Below are positions 1-11,158 of a stretch of 64,000 nucleotides of DNA, piece after piece. How positions within the stretch are numbered: position 1 is the stretch's first letter; the number at the start of each line of letters is the position of its first letter. This DNA comes from Dipteris shenzhenensis (taxonomy: Eukaryota > Polypodiophyta > Polypodiopsida > Gleicheniales). Location: NCBI GenBank assembly GCA_047967505.1, contig CM106539.1; one strand, 5' to 3'. Both the position numbers and the translations under genes were made by a program. The notes below the pieces were generated by a model that saw only the letters and a program-made list of their open reading frames with translations, did no database searches and was not told where the DNA came from.

Positions 1-5
1 TTGAA

Positions 6-2830
6 ATGCACGTCACTGTGGATGAGTTGCCTTCTACTTATGATGGTGATGTTTTCTTTAAGCTACCAGCTACTTCAATGAAACATCACACAAAAGGTAC
101 GGAGTCAAAATTTGATGGTCATGTTTGGAGTGATCCTATTACATCAAATTTAGTATTTCCTGGTGTGGTTCATAGAAAGGAATGTGGAGGTCACCTCCAT
201 TGTATAAATGCAACTTGTGGTTATAAAAAAAGAATTGGGATAGAGAATGAGACACAATGGGATGGGAGATTGATTAGAGTGGCCCCAGCAAATGTGTCAA
301 TTGAATCATATGGCTCCTTATCATGTATACATTGTGGTCGTCCACCAATTTGCTTGGAGAGATATTACTGTGAAATATTACTCTGCATGCCAGAATGTAG
401 AGATGGTGTGAATCTTACTTGTGCAGTCATACACCATGGCCATCATAATCATCCCGTTGGAGATGGTTTGACTAGAAGAACAAAGGATGCCATTAAAACC
501 AAAGTTTCTGAAATGGTGAGGGCTGGTGGTGCTGTATGCCCTAAAGGGATACAAAATATAATTGTCCAAGACATTATTATGGAAACTTTATTGTCTAAAA
601 AAGTGCAAGATGGAATTAAGATGTCGGATGTTGAGCTACAAGATTTGCTAAAACAATGTGAACCTTTTCTCGACAAAAGAAGGTAATTACCATAATATTT
701 GTTATTGCATTGGTTTATTAAATTATGTTATTGATAATGAATATTGACCAACTTTATGTCTGTGTATAGATTATCAAGATGGATTGAGGAGGGTCGACGT
801 GACTCTCGACCTGTGTCAGATGGGCTAGATGGAATTTTATACTTGAAAAGACATTGTAGATATAATTATTTCCAAAGTGTAGTGTTTCCTGGACAATTGC
901 AACATAGTTCATTCAGTAGGTGTCATGTATTTAAAATGTCTACCCAAGGTTCTGGTTCAGGGGTTGATTTGGTAAATAAAATGAGACCTGGAGGAGAATT
1001 GGGTTATTGTTGGGTGTTGTTTGACTTTGTGAAGCGAATGAAAGATTGGACTACCATGGCTTGCCATGTGTATAATCCTTTTATCCAAGAGTTGCAAACA
1101 ATTGCAACTTGTGACTTCAAGGTGGAAGATACTGACGCACAAATTCTATTTTGGGATACTCTCAACAAAGTAATGGTTTCAGAAGGGTTTGACAATGCTG
1201 AATTCAAAGGGTTCATGGTAGATGAGGCCCAAGCCAACTGGAGAGCTGTACGTGCCACTTTCAATGGTGGCCCTGGCAATATAATGGAAGGGAAAGAGCG
1301 TTCTTGCCTTTTCCATTGGGAGCAAAGTCTTCATTCCCATGCAAAGGCATGTATAAAAGTTGGCAGCCAAGAGGAATTTAAAATCCGATGTAGACATTGG
1401 AAGAATGCCTCTACAGAGCAAGCTGTAGAAGTCGAAATGAGAAGCCTAAGGGCATGGTGGAATGCAAGCCATGCAAGTGATTCAGACTTGCCACGGCTTG
1501 AAACTTGGTTTGCATGGTGGCATGCTAGGATTTCCCATTGGGGCCACTACATTATAGAGGTTGGTTTTGTATTTCTCTTGAATTTTTTTAAATCATGTTT
1601 ATAATGTAATTTTGCTATTACAATATCTCTGCAATGCTTGGTTTGCAGAGTATGTTAGATAACGAGAAGTACTTGATACCTCGAACAAATCTACCAGAGT
1701 CTATTCATGGTAGTTGGAGGGCTGGATTGAACCATGTCAAATATGTTGGTCTCTACAATGCCTCTATCAGTGACCTCTCAAATGCAATTTTACAAAGCTC
1801 TAGATACACATCTTTTTTGAAGGGCCAGTTTATCGGAAGTGGGCCGAGTCTAGAGACCTTTAAAAAAAGATCTTCAAAATCTCGGATTGACATTAGTGCC
1901 AAAACAGTTGTTGATCTAACAAGTAATGTTGCAAAGGAAATGGGTGTTGTATCTGAAGTATGTTTTAATGATGGAGATGACAAGACTGTGCGAAGGAAAA
2001 GGCCAAAGTCAATGCCTTCAAATATATGTGAGGATGATAGTCACCACCCTGAGTACAGTTATGCAAATAAGAAAAGATACTCCATGTCTCCAAAATCTAG
2101 TACTAAATTTGCAACAGAGAGTTTTGAGGATGATGATTCCAAGAGTGTACAAGAATATGAAGTGCATGATGCAAATTGGGCATTACGAAGAGTTCCTGTA
2201 ACAAGCCAAGTCCGTTGCCAGACTTGGCTTGGACAAGGAGGAAAATGTAACAAGCTTGTCAATATAACGGATCGTGAAAATCGACGTGGGGTTGTTGCAC
2301 CATCATTATTTGGGAGGATTCAAACACCAATTGGAGTGCGCTCCCAAATGATTTGGTTTTGTGGAAATGATGTAACCCACACATGGAAGCCATCAACCAG
2401 CATTATAGGTATTCCAGGACCATCACCAGGAAGGTGGAAGGTTCAATCAGGAACATCCTTGACAAGTGTAGAGATTGCCAGGTTGACAAGCTCGGGGTTT
2501 GTCATATTAGGAGTGTCAATTCCGATGGTGGGTGCAAGTTGTGCTTCACCAATTCAAGCCCATGATGAAACAATAGTATTGCATGAAGATCGACCTCGGC
2601 ATCGAGATGGCAAAGCAATCAGATGGCAAAACAAAATCTCCAAAGAAATGGAAGATAGAATTCAGAGGTCATTGGTCATGAAATGCATTGTTAAGGATGC
2701 AACAGTCGTGAAGGCCATGGAGCATGCTGAGTTCATTGTTTCTATAGAAGGATCAATGCAAAAAGGTATTGAATACAAGGTTGACATTTCTCCATTTCCT
2801 TCTTGCAATTGTGAAGACTTCACTGGATGA
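6..2830 (+). CDS. MULE/FAR1-like transposase-derived protein with broken SWIM finger (3 exons)
   Basis: Three open segments join in phase at consensus splice sites: exon 1 6-682 (donor GTAATT), exon 2 770-1559 (donor GTTGGT), exon 3 1649-2830, with acceptors ending TAG and GCAG. The total is 2,649 nt, 882 residues. The N-terminus is Cys/His rich (C60, C66, C71, C107, C110, C116, C122, C127, C131, C139, then HHGHHNH at 143-149), like the zinc DNA-binding regions of MULE/FAR1 proteins. Exon 2 resembles a MULE transposase core: candidate Asp near 341, Asp near 377 in MVDEAQANW, and CLFHW near 405-409. Exon 3 ends in a CNC motif, the first half of a SWIM finger, where TGA (2828-2830) stops the frame. 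The start may lie upstream of the window. It could be a domesticated transposase, a live MULE or a young pseudogene; no terminal inverted repeat was found. Family assignment is by motif recognition only. Confidence 0.68.
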
Positions 2831-2959
2831 TCATGCAAATTGGATGCCTATATTCCATGCAAACATATTTATTACATCTTCCTTTCATACCTTGGATTGG
2901 ATAGCAGAAATGATATGTTTGTTCACCAAGCCACCTTGAATAAAAGAGAGATATTCTAG
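2831..2959 (+). pseudogene. Second half of the SWIM zinc finger, after an in-frame TGA
   Basis: The frame of exon 3 stays open for 42 codons after TGA, to TAG at 2957-2959. It contains IPCKH, with Cys at 2858-2860 and His at 2864-2866. With the CxC at 2804-2812 this completes the CxC...CxH pattern of a SWIM zinc finger. The feature is therefore coding remnant or a readthrough extension, not chance sequence. Confidence 0.7.
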
Positions 2960-3985
2960 GCATTGTCCCGCATGCCTTGAGGTTTAGTTTTTGGAGACTG
3001 TACTTTCATGATGGTCAACAGAAAATGGAAGGGCTATTATAATAATCCTTTTTCCATGAGGATTTTGAACCACAAAAATGGTATTTTTTAAAGGACTGAA
3101 CCTTCATGATGTTGAATACAAAATGAAAAGATATCTATAATAATCCTTTTTTCCATGAAGATTTTGAACCACAAGAATAATGTTTTTGGAGCCTTTTGCA
3201 TTTCTCCTTGTGTAAAATTTTGGTTTGTTTCTCTACTTGTTGATAATTGTGGCAGGACGCTTTGTAGAAAACTTATTTGAAATAACATGAACTCAACACA
3301 GCTAGTAGCCAAATACCAAACTATGAGTAAAATATTGACTTAAAATTTGGCTATATTTGTTACATTTCCTTTTGTGCCTTGGATTGGATATAAGAAATCC
3401 TTTTTTCCATGAGTAATTTGATAATTGTGGTAGGACATTTTGAAGGATGATTTTGCATCACAAAAGTTTGAACATGTCTTCTATGTGATAAATTATGTCT
3501 TCATTTTCATTTGCATAGGTTGAAAACTTATTTGAAATAATATGAACATGTATTGGAATATACAACTAATAACAAAATAGAAAATATTGTGAGTGTATTT
3601 GACTTAAAATTGGGCTATAATATTTACATATTACTTATATGGATAGAAAAGATAATATTTTTGGTCACCAAGCTAACTTGAGTACAAAAGAGATCTTCAC
3701 AGCATTATCTTGCATGCCTCAAGGCCTGGTTTTTGCAAATTGCACACCTTCATGATGTTGAACAAAATTTGAAAGGACTATTATAATAATACTTTTTGCG
3801 ATGGAGATTTTGAACCACCAGAATAATGTTTTGGAGTCTTTTTCAATACTCCTTATGGAAACTTTGGGCTATTTCTATACTTGATACTTGATAATTGTGA
3901 TAATTGTGATGGGACGCCTTGTAGGATGATTTTACAATCACAAAACTTTGAACGTGTCTTTTACGTGATAAATCATATCTTCATT
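2868..3985 (+). repeat. Diverged direct repeats of the SWIM gene 3' end
   Basis: The gene's last coding bases and 3' flank (from about 2868: ...CCTTGGATTGGATA..., then CACCAAGC..., then CCATGAGGATTTTGAACCAC) recur in part at about 3100-3300 and 3360-3410, and more fully at about 3640-3960. The copies are clearly diverged and carry indels. No ORF is kept. They are old tandem duplications or decayed paralog ends. Confidence 0.6.
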
Positions 3986-4800
3986 TGTAGTGATGTAGGT
4001 TGGAAACATATTAAAATTGTCAATATAGAATAATTAGAAAACTATGAGCTAGTGTAACAAAGATGCAAAATACTGGATTTTGCTAAGGTCGAACGTAATC
4101 TTTCTTTTTTTTGGTGGACTATACATCCCATTTAATCAAAAAGGTTAACCACTTCTTTTATTGAGCAATATGGACCCTTCATTTACAAAACGGTTTCATA
4201 ATCATGGCCTCATTTCATGAACTTCAAGAGGTAGAAAACTTGTTTAGTCAGAAATGAGGATATCTATTTCATTTCTTAAGCAATATGACCCCTTTATTCA
4301 CAAAAGGGGTCCATACACTTGGATTGTTTTCATAAACTTTGACACAAAAAAACTACATTCTAATCCAATTTGCTCAAATGCTTAGATGGTTTTGCTCAAA
4401 AATTAGAAATCCCCCAATTTATGGACAGCATGTACTAGTCAAACATATTGTTTAATGTTGCACGAGGGATAAAATGGACATTTTTCATGCATTTCTCTAC
4501 ATTGTTGCCTACTATTTCACCATTTCAAGTAAAGTTGAAGGACTATACATTTTGTTTTCTATGACTAAAAGGTATTCCTGCACATAACTTACCGACAGTC
4601 CATTGTCTATTATATCAAAGATTCCACTACTTCCCACTCCTATGTTAAAATAGGCTCTTGTAAAAGAAGATAGGCAAGGAAGGTACATAGAAATACATCC
4701 TTCCTCTTTAGAAGCTTATGTGGACCCTTGGCAAAACCTTCCATGACTATCTAGTTAGTCAAACTGTAAGTTAAAAATCCAATGCATTTTTCATGTTCTA
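3986..4800. other. AT-rich spacer, nothing recognised
   Basis: No ORF of note, no RNA gene and no terminal repeat was seen. Two weak copies of a segment (about 4165-4205 and 4268-4310, 'caatatgg(a)ccc...ttcacaaaa') suggest more degenerate duplication. Confidence 0.4.
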
Positions 4801-5019
4801 GAACACACTAGAGCTCATAATATTGTCAACTTCTATCACTTTCTTCTTGACCATGCCTCTAAAACACACTAAATCTCACAATATTGCCAACTTTGGTCAC
4901 TTTGTTCCTAATCATGCCTCCAGAACACACTAGAGCTCACAATATTGCTAGCTTGTGTCACTTTCTTCCTGACCATGCCTCTAGAACACACTAGAGCTCA
5001 TAGCATTGCCACCTTGTGC
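4801..5019 (+). repeat. 61-bp minisatellite, about 3.6 copies
   Basis: Units start at 4801, 4862, 4923 and 4984, a regular 61-bp period. Each begins (G)AACACACTAGAGCTCA and ends in CCATGCCTC. Copies differ by several substitutions. The array abuts the protease remnant of Gypsy relic G1. Confidence 0.85.
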
Positions 5020-5368
5020 TGCCGCCAACACAACTAGAAGCACCAATTTATGACAAAAATATTATCATGATTATAGTGACACTGAAGGGCCGAGTGATTC
5101 CGAGCTCATTCCTTGATGGGGGTTCAGGGGTCAACATAATATCGAATGATATATGCCAATGTCTTAGATTCTCCAAATGGGAGCCTATGCTATTTGTGGT
5201 CTTAGAATGGTGGACCAATGGCATGTACAATTGAGGGGCCTCCTCTGCATGGTTTATATTATGGTGGTGAACCTAATTTTCATGGCTGCCGTCGTCGTTC
5301 TTCGAATGGAAGTAGTGCCTACCCGTCGATATTGCTTGGTAGGCAATGGCTATGGCAAGTGGGTGTGA
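5016..5368 (+). pseudogene. Gypsy G1 aspartic protease remnant
   Basis: The frame contains LDGGSGVNIIS, the retroviral-type aspartic protease active-site pattern (D-x-G-S-x-x-N-I) common in plant Gypsy polyproteins. The frame breaks soon after. From about 5400 to 5740 a decayed linker runs to the RT with stops, for example at 5535 and 5716. Confidence 0.7.
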
Positions 5369-5868
5369 AATAAAATTGGCATTATGACTAGATCATGATC
5401 CGGCAGGGTAAGAAAAAAGTGAAGCTGTCCGTCAAGGCCAAGAGGCCAATTCACACACATGTCCACCCACAAGTGGCTGAGGGAGTGAACATGACTGAAG
5501 GACTTCATGATGATGAAAATGAGCAGTCCCTTTAGAACAACCCCAAAGTTTTTACTCTATTTGAGGTGGACATAGTTTCCATACTCAATAAGTACCACTT
5601 CCCTCATGAAAGGCTGTCGCTAGATGGTGATCTACCAGTTGAGGATGATCCGAATCCATTACTGAAAGTAGGCAAAGATACCCTGGCTGATATCCTGAAC
5701 CTCATTTATGCAGAATAATATTATGAGAGGGAATTGAGACACTCTTAAAGGGTGACTGAGGATGCCTTAATAGACCTTAACCTTGGCATCGAGAACAACA
5801 CACGGATGGTAAGCATTAGCACACCCATCTCAGCCCTCAGTTTTGGACGGAACTGCAAGATCTCCTTG

Positions 5869-6754
5869 ATACATTTGTCAACGTCTTTGCATGGAGCTAT
5901 ACGGATATGAAGGGTATTGACCCTCAATTTTATCAGCATAGGATTGTCCTTAAGAACGATGCTAAACCAATCTGGCAAGGACATCACTGGATGAGCTCGA
6001 ACTATGTGATATGGATTAATAAAGAGATTAATAAATTACTGCAAGTGGGTTTCATGTGCCCATTGAAAGGGAAACCTAGATCTCCCCAATTGTAATTGTA
6101 CCCAAGAAGAAGGACAAGTTGTAGATTTGTGTGGATTACTACAAGCGTAATTGTGACCAATCCATTCCCTCTCCCTTTCATGGATTCATACTACCTAGAT
6201 GCTGTCGCACTGGGCATGAAATGTACTCATTCCTCGACCAGTTCAATGGGTATAATCAGGTCCAAGTGGCCAAGTGGGACCAAGAAAATATGGCATTCAT
6301 CACCGAATGTGGGGTCTTCACTTCCAACGTAATGACGTTCAACCTAAAAAATGAACTAGTGGCATTCAACACCTAGTCCAAGAAGTGTCTGATGCATATC
6401 TCAATTCTTTCATGTAGATCTTCTTATATGACTTTAGTGTCTTCGAAGAGTAGAGCCTACACCTTTGAGAGTGCCTTACCAAATGGCGTGCTGCATAGCT
6501 ATCCCTCAACCCAATGAAGTGTGTCTTTGCGGTCAATAGAGAACGCTTGCTTGGCCACATCATCTCAAAAGATGGCCTTGCCCTGGATCCAAATAAATTT
6601 CAGTGCATCTACAAGGCAGATTAACCCACGACTAGCAAGCAATTATTCCTCTTTCTTGGCCAGGTTTGGTGGCATAGCCACATGCTCCAATTCCTTGCCA
6701 ATGTGGCTACCCCTCTCAATGCACTCCTCAACACAAAGCCACTCATATGGGTGA
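5869..6754 (+). pseudogene. Gypsy G1 reverse transcriptase remnant
   Basis: It contains MKGIDPQFYQHRIVLK and INKEINKLLQVGF (5907-6095), the entry to plant Gypsy RT. A frame change follows, then a PKKKD...CVDYYKRN stretch and MYSFLDQFNGYNQVQVA...ENMAFIT (6131-6376), RT palm motifs. It needs at least three frames and has internal stops. The YxDD region falls in the frameshifted part around 6380-6500 and is not intact. Confidence 0.8.
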
Positions 6755-6780
6755 AGGATTGCGACTAGGATTTTAATTTC

Positions 6781-7270
6781 TTAAGCTAATGGTAGCCAAA
6801 TCCCCGATCGTCCAACCACTGGATTGGAAGCTTCCCTTCTAGGTCTTCGTTGATGCCTCCAACACACCAATTGGTGTGGTATTGATGTAGGAAAGGACAA
6901 AGAATTGGTACCGTCCACTTTACTATACAAGCTCCCAATTTTCAAAGCTCGAGAAGAATTATTCAATGATAAAAAAAGGGTGCTAGGGATGAGTTATTCC
7001 ATCAACAAGTTTTGGCACTGCTTGCTCAGGAACCCCTTCATATTTCATGTGGATCACTCAACACAGTGACTACTATTTCTCAAAACAAGCCTAAATTGGC
7101 AGATAAGCTTATTCATTGGATGTTGTTACTCCAAGAGTTCAAGACTTCAATGGTGTTCATACTCCAGGTAGTTCACACGTGGTGGCCGATTACCTATCCC
7201 AGCTAGATGGTAGAAAGAATCCCAACCTCTTTATCGATGACTTCTTGGATGCGGACCTGTTTGAGACAGT
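6781..7270 (+). pseudogene. Gypsy G1 RNase H remnant
   Basis: Fragments in different frames include VFVDASNTPIGVVL (about 6846-6890), then HWMLLLQEFKTSMV (7111-7160), then SSHVVADYLSQLD (about 7171-7210). These match the order of RNase H motifs in plant Gypsy elements, where the last corresponds to the ...ADALSRL region. Confidence 0.7.
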
Positions 7271-7599
7271 GACCTAGGGATGTGCACCAACCAAGGTGCT
7301 AGATGGAGCACAATTGTTGGTGCAGGACTAGGGAGAAGTGCAAGATAACATTGCAGCATTCATACTGACTTGGGATGGCAACATGTACTAGTTCTTGTCA
7401 ACCAACATGCCAGGCCATCACTTGTCTTGAGATAGGGGCAAGTGACTTATTGTACGTAGCCAAAATTTTGAGATCATAAATGACTCCTTGTACCACCTTG
7501 TCCCAGACATAAGGTCCTTTGTAGGTGCATTCTGTAGCATAAGCAGCAACCAATCCTGCGAGAAGCCTGCCAAGGTCTAGTCAAAGGTCATTTTATCGA

Positions 7600-8109
7600 T
7601 GATACCACTGGTCCAAAAATCCTCCAGGCTAGTCTGTGGTGACATATGATCATTGGTGATGCCTTTGCTTTTGCCAAGCAATGTGATGCATACTAGAGGT
7701 TGGGACATCTTGTGGTGGCCCATGATCATTTTGGTGATGCCTTTGCTTTTGCCAAGTAATGTGACGCATGCCAAAGGTTGGGATATCCCACCATCAAGAA
7801 TCGCATGCTGCATAGCCCAGTTCTCCCTTTGAATCCATTCCAAAAGTTGAGTCTTGATTTTATCATCCCATTCAAGCCTACTACTGCTACTAGTAATTCA
7901 TCCTAATGGCAATGGACTACTATGCCAAGTGGGTTCACGCAAGGCCTTTGAAAGACAATTTACTTGCCTCCATTGCGGAGTTCATCTATGAGCAAATCAT
8001 CACACGATTCGGCTATCCAATTGAGAGAGTCAGTGACCAGGGCGCCACTTCATTAACAACATGATGAAGAAGATGACAAGGCATGATACAAATATCTGTA
8101 AGCTATACA
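7600..8109 (+). pseudogene. Gypsy G1 integrase, zinc finger and first half of core
   Basis: A CDACQRLGYP motif, half of the HHCC zinc finger, lies in a 77-bp tandem duplication. It is followed by a PFQKLSLDFI stretch and DYYAKWVHARPL...FGYPIERVSDQGA, the integrase core with its first two Asp positions. The sequence stops abruptly at 8109, where Copia E begins, and resumes at 14004. Confidence 0.8.
7634..7790 (+). repeat. 77-bp tandem duplication in the integrase zinc finger
   Basis: Two copies (about 7634-7710 and 7711-7790) both include GATGCCTTTGCTTTTGCCAA and the CDxCQRLG coding region. They differ by several substitutions and small indels. The duplication adds a second copy of the second Cys pair of the HHCC finger. 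Confidence 0.75.
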
Positions 8110-8279
8110 TGAGAGTGCTCACAATGGAAGCAAGAACGGAAGAGGGAGAGAGAGAGACAGAGAGCCACACAAGTTTTGGTGGGTGCAGAACCCCCTAATC
8201 TTCTTTTTCATTCATTTATATATGTGTTTGAGTATTGTACATAACCGGGGTAAAAGCACAATGACCTTTAACCCCCACA
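8110..8279 (-). repeat. 3' LTR of Copia E
   Basis: 170 bp, reading TGAGAGTGCTC... to ...CCCCCACA on the + strand, so TGTGGGGG...CACTCTCA in sense. It matches 13838-14003 apart from substitutions and a short indel near the 'tatatatgtgtttgagta' stretch. Confidence 0.92.
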
Positions 8280-8295
8280 ACCTCCCACTTAAAGG
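8280..8295 (-). other. Polypurine tract of Copia E
   Basis: In sense the bases CCTTTAAGTGGGAGGT lie directly before the 3' LTR, the usual place for the plus-strand primer. Confidence 0.75.
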
Positions 8296-8332
8296 ACAAT
8301 GTGCCTTTAAGGGAGAACAACTGTTGAGCATA

Positions 8333-8542
8333 CTATCCAATGCCCATTAATACACAACAATACTCAAACCACTGACTAGGTAGACTCTTTGTTAGCATAT
8401 TTGCAGGGTTATCATCTGTATGAACCTTGACAAGCTCTATGCGCTTGTCCTCAAGTACCTCCCTGATGAAATGGTACCTAACCTCAATGTGTTTGGTCTT
8501 TGCATGAAAGACCGGATTCCGTGCTAGCTGAATAGCACTCAT
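8333..8542 (-). pseudogene. Copia E RNase H, C-terminal end
   Basis: SAIQLARNPVFHAKTKHIEV and ADNPANMLTK-like sequence (here DDNPANMLTKSLP) are the end of Copia RNase H. It is in the same frame as all upstream pol segments, separated from the RT/RNase H segment by TAA at 8555-8557. Confidence 0.88.
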
Positions 8543-8554
8543 GGAATCACTATG

Positions 8555-9448
8555 TTATGTCGGTACACCTGTATGAATCCCCAAATCTCCCACTCGCTGA
8601 TCAAGCCATATAGCCTCCTTGCAACCCTCTGTGGCTGCAACATACTCAGCCTCTGTGGTAGACAAAGCAACACACTTTTGTGCACGAGATATCCACGACA
8701 CTACACCACCTGCAAAGGTGAACACATAACCAGAAGTGGATCTCCTACTATCCACATGCCCTGCATAGTCTGAATCTGTGTACCCAAGTACACGCATGTC
8801 TTCTCTACCAAAGCAGATGCACATCTCCTTGGTACCCTTCATGTACCTCATGATGCACTTAACTGCCTCCCAATGCCTCGTTCTTGGATTAGCCATATAC
8901 CGGCTAACAACTCCCACTGCAAATGCAATGTCTGGTCTAGTAGCTATCATAGCATACATAAGACTCCCAACTGCTGATGCATAAGGAGCCTTGGCCATCA
9001 TGGCCCTTTCCTCATCTGATTTGGGACTATCTATATGACAGTGTTTCACATATGGAGGCAATGGAGTACTCATTGCCTTCCCCCCCTCCATATTAAAATG
9101 CTGCAATAATTTTGTAACATACTCTTTTTGTGAAAGCCAAAGGAGTTTCCTACTCCGATCACGTGTGATGCGCATACCAAGAATATGACCTGCAAATCCC
9201 AAATCCTTCATATCAAAGGCCTCATGCAACTTGGCCTTTAATGCATCTAGCTCATAAGTATTCTTGCTAGCCAGTAGCATATCATCCACATATAGTGCCA
9301 AGATTATCAGGCTATTATCCTTAGCCCTTTTAGTGTAGAGGTAGTGATCAATTTCACTCCTTCTAAAACCCTGGGACCGAATGAAAGCATCAAACTTCTG
9401 ATACCATTCTCTAGACGCTTGCTTAAGACCATAGAGACTCTTTTTCAA
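8555..9448 (-). pseudogene. Copia E reverse transcriptase C-terminal part and RNase H
   Basis: MKKSLYGLKQASREWY, the catalytic YVDDMLL, LGMRITRDR and the RNase H DSDYAGHVDSRRSTSGY and STTEAEYVAATE stretches are all present. The 297 residues are uninterrupted. Upstream sequence reads in the same frame to TAG at 9494-9496; downstream it ends at TAA 8555-8557. Confidence 0.92.
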
Positions 9449-9493
9449 CTTGCAAACTAAATGCTCTTTGCCCTTTTCTTCAAAGCCTTCCGG

Positions 9494-9847
9494 CTACACC
9501 ATGTAAATTTCCTCATGCAAATCCCCTTGCAAGAAAGCTGTCTTGACATCCATCTGCATAAGCTCCATATCCTCTGATGCCAGTAGTCCAAGCATGCATC
9601 TAAGTGTGGTCATCTTCACAACCAGAGAGAATATCTCATCAAAGTCCACACCCTTCTCTTGCTTGAATCCTTTAGCAACCAAACGGGCCTTGTACCTAGG
9701 CACATCATCACCTGTGACCTTCATTTTGTAGACCCATTTACATGGCAATGCTTTCTTTCCATGTGGCATGTCCCAAGTCTTATTCTTCATAAGTGAACTC
9801 ATCTCTGATTGCATAGCATACTCCCACTTGCATTGATCTTCGTGCAT
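9494..9847 (-). pseudogene. Copia E reverse transcriptase N-terminal part
   Basis: The segment has MKNKTWDMPHGKKALPCKWV, YKARLVAKGFKQEKGVDF and MQMDVKTAFLQGDLHEEIYM, the conserved N-terminal blocks of Copia RT. It ends at TAG 9494-9496, where related elements have a Gln codon. It stays in frame with its neighbours. Confidence 0.9.
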
Positions 9848-9862
9848 TATAGCCTCTCTGTA

Positions 9863-10555
9863 TCAAGAAGGCTCCCTGCAATCAGTAAGCATCACATAGT
9901 CTACCCCTGGAACAAACTTATCAGGCGGTCTAGACACTCTAGATGATCTTCTCAAGGGCATTTTAGCTTGCTGTCCCACCTGCATATCAGCCACATTTGG
10001 CTCATCATTTCCACCAATAGATGATCCATCATCTACCCTTGATTGTATACCTGTGGGAGTACTTGGTGGTACCATTTCTTGCACATTTGGTGCATGGACA
10101 GCTTGTTGTCTATCAACATATGCAGGTGGATTCACATCCTGAAAAGTGATTCTCCTCATTTCCACATCCCTCATGGGTGCCTTATGCATCTTCTTCTCAT
10201 TGAAGACTACATCATGGCTACGTATGATCTTCTTTACTTCTGGATCCCAGAGACTATAGCCCATCTCTCCACTTTCACCATAACCCAGAAAGATGCATTT
10301 CCTAGACTTAGGATCTAGCTTCTTTCGAAGCTCTTTTGGCACATGTGCATATGCCTCACACCCAAATATACACAAATGAGAGTAAGAGGGCTTCTTGCCA
10401 CTCCATGCCTCTTCAAGAATACCACCATCCAAACTCTTACTAGGTGATCTATTAATCACATGCACTGCAGTCTTCATTGCCTCAACCCAAAAACCACCAG
10501 AAAGACTTGCATTGGAAAGCATGAATTGCAACCTTTCTTGAATGGTATGGTTCAT
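9863..10555 (-). pseudogene. Copia E integrase C-terminal half and linker to RT
   Basis: It starts MNHTIQERLQFML, then AVHVINRSPSK, the HLCIFGCEAYAHVP block, KCIFLGYGESGEMGY and SHDVVFNE, all typical of the Copia integrase C-terminus, followed by a hydrophilic linker. It is bounded by TAA (10574-10576) and TGA (9863-9865) in one frame. Confidence 0.9.
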
Positions 10556-10573
10556 CTTTTCTGCAACTGGATT

Positions 10574-11149
10574 TTACTCTGGAGTATGAGGGGATGTGAG
10601 CTTTCTCTTAATCCCACGTGTATCATAGAAATGCTGAAAGTCACGAGAGAGATACTCTCCACCATTGTCAGTCCGTAGGCATTTAAGCGTTCTACCTGAC
10701 TGATTCTCAACTAAGGCCAGCCATTTCTGAAATACCTGGAACACATCACTCTTCTGAGCTATAGCATAATCCCACACTTTCCTAGTTGCATCATCAATGA
10801 ATGTCACATAGTATTCAGCCCCGCCTAATGACCGTGTAGGCATGGGACCACATATGTCTGAATGCACCAAATCAAGCTTTTCAAACTCTTTCTTTCCCCT
10901 TCTTTTATGGGCTGATTTAGTCTGCTTCCCATAGAGACAATGCTCACAAAATTCAAAATCAGAGAAACTCAAATGCGGTACATAACCCAAATGGCATAAG
11001 AGTTTCATTCCATTCTGGCTCATGTGCCCCAACCTGCAATGCCACAAAGAAGTGCTTGGCTGCTCGGTTATTGCAACAACATGATCAAATACCCCTGATA
11101 CATGTAAGGGATACAAAGTCCCACACTTGGCACCCCTGGCCAAAAGCAT
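10574..11149 (-). pseudogene. Copia E GAG-pre-integrase and integrase core
   Basis: LWHCRLGHMSQNGMKLL (the HHCC zinc region), CEHCLYGKQTK, LVHSDICGPMPT, YYVTFIDDATR and LRTDNGGEYLS give the integrase zinc finger and D, D core residues. It ends at TAA 10574-10576, just before the catalytic E region, which reads on in frame. Confidence 0.92.
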
Positions 11150-11158
11150 AGAGCCCTT

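Noticed and set aside
2868-4100. CRISPR-like or phage-type repeat array
   Set aside because: The repeats are long, diverged and without regular spacers; the genome is clearly a plant nuclear genome.
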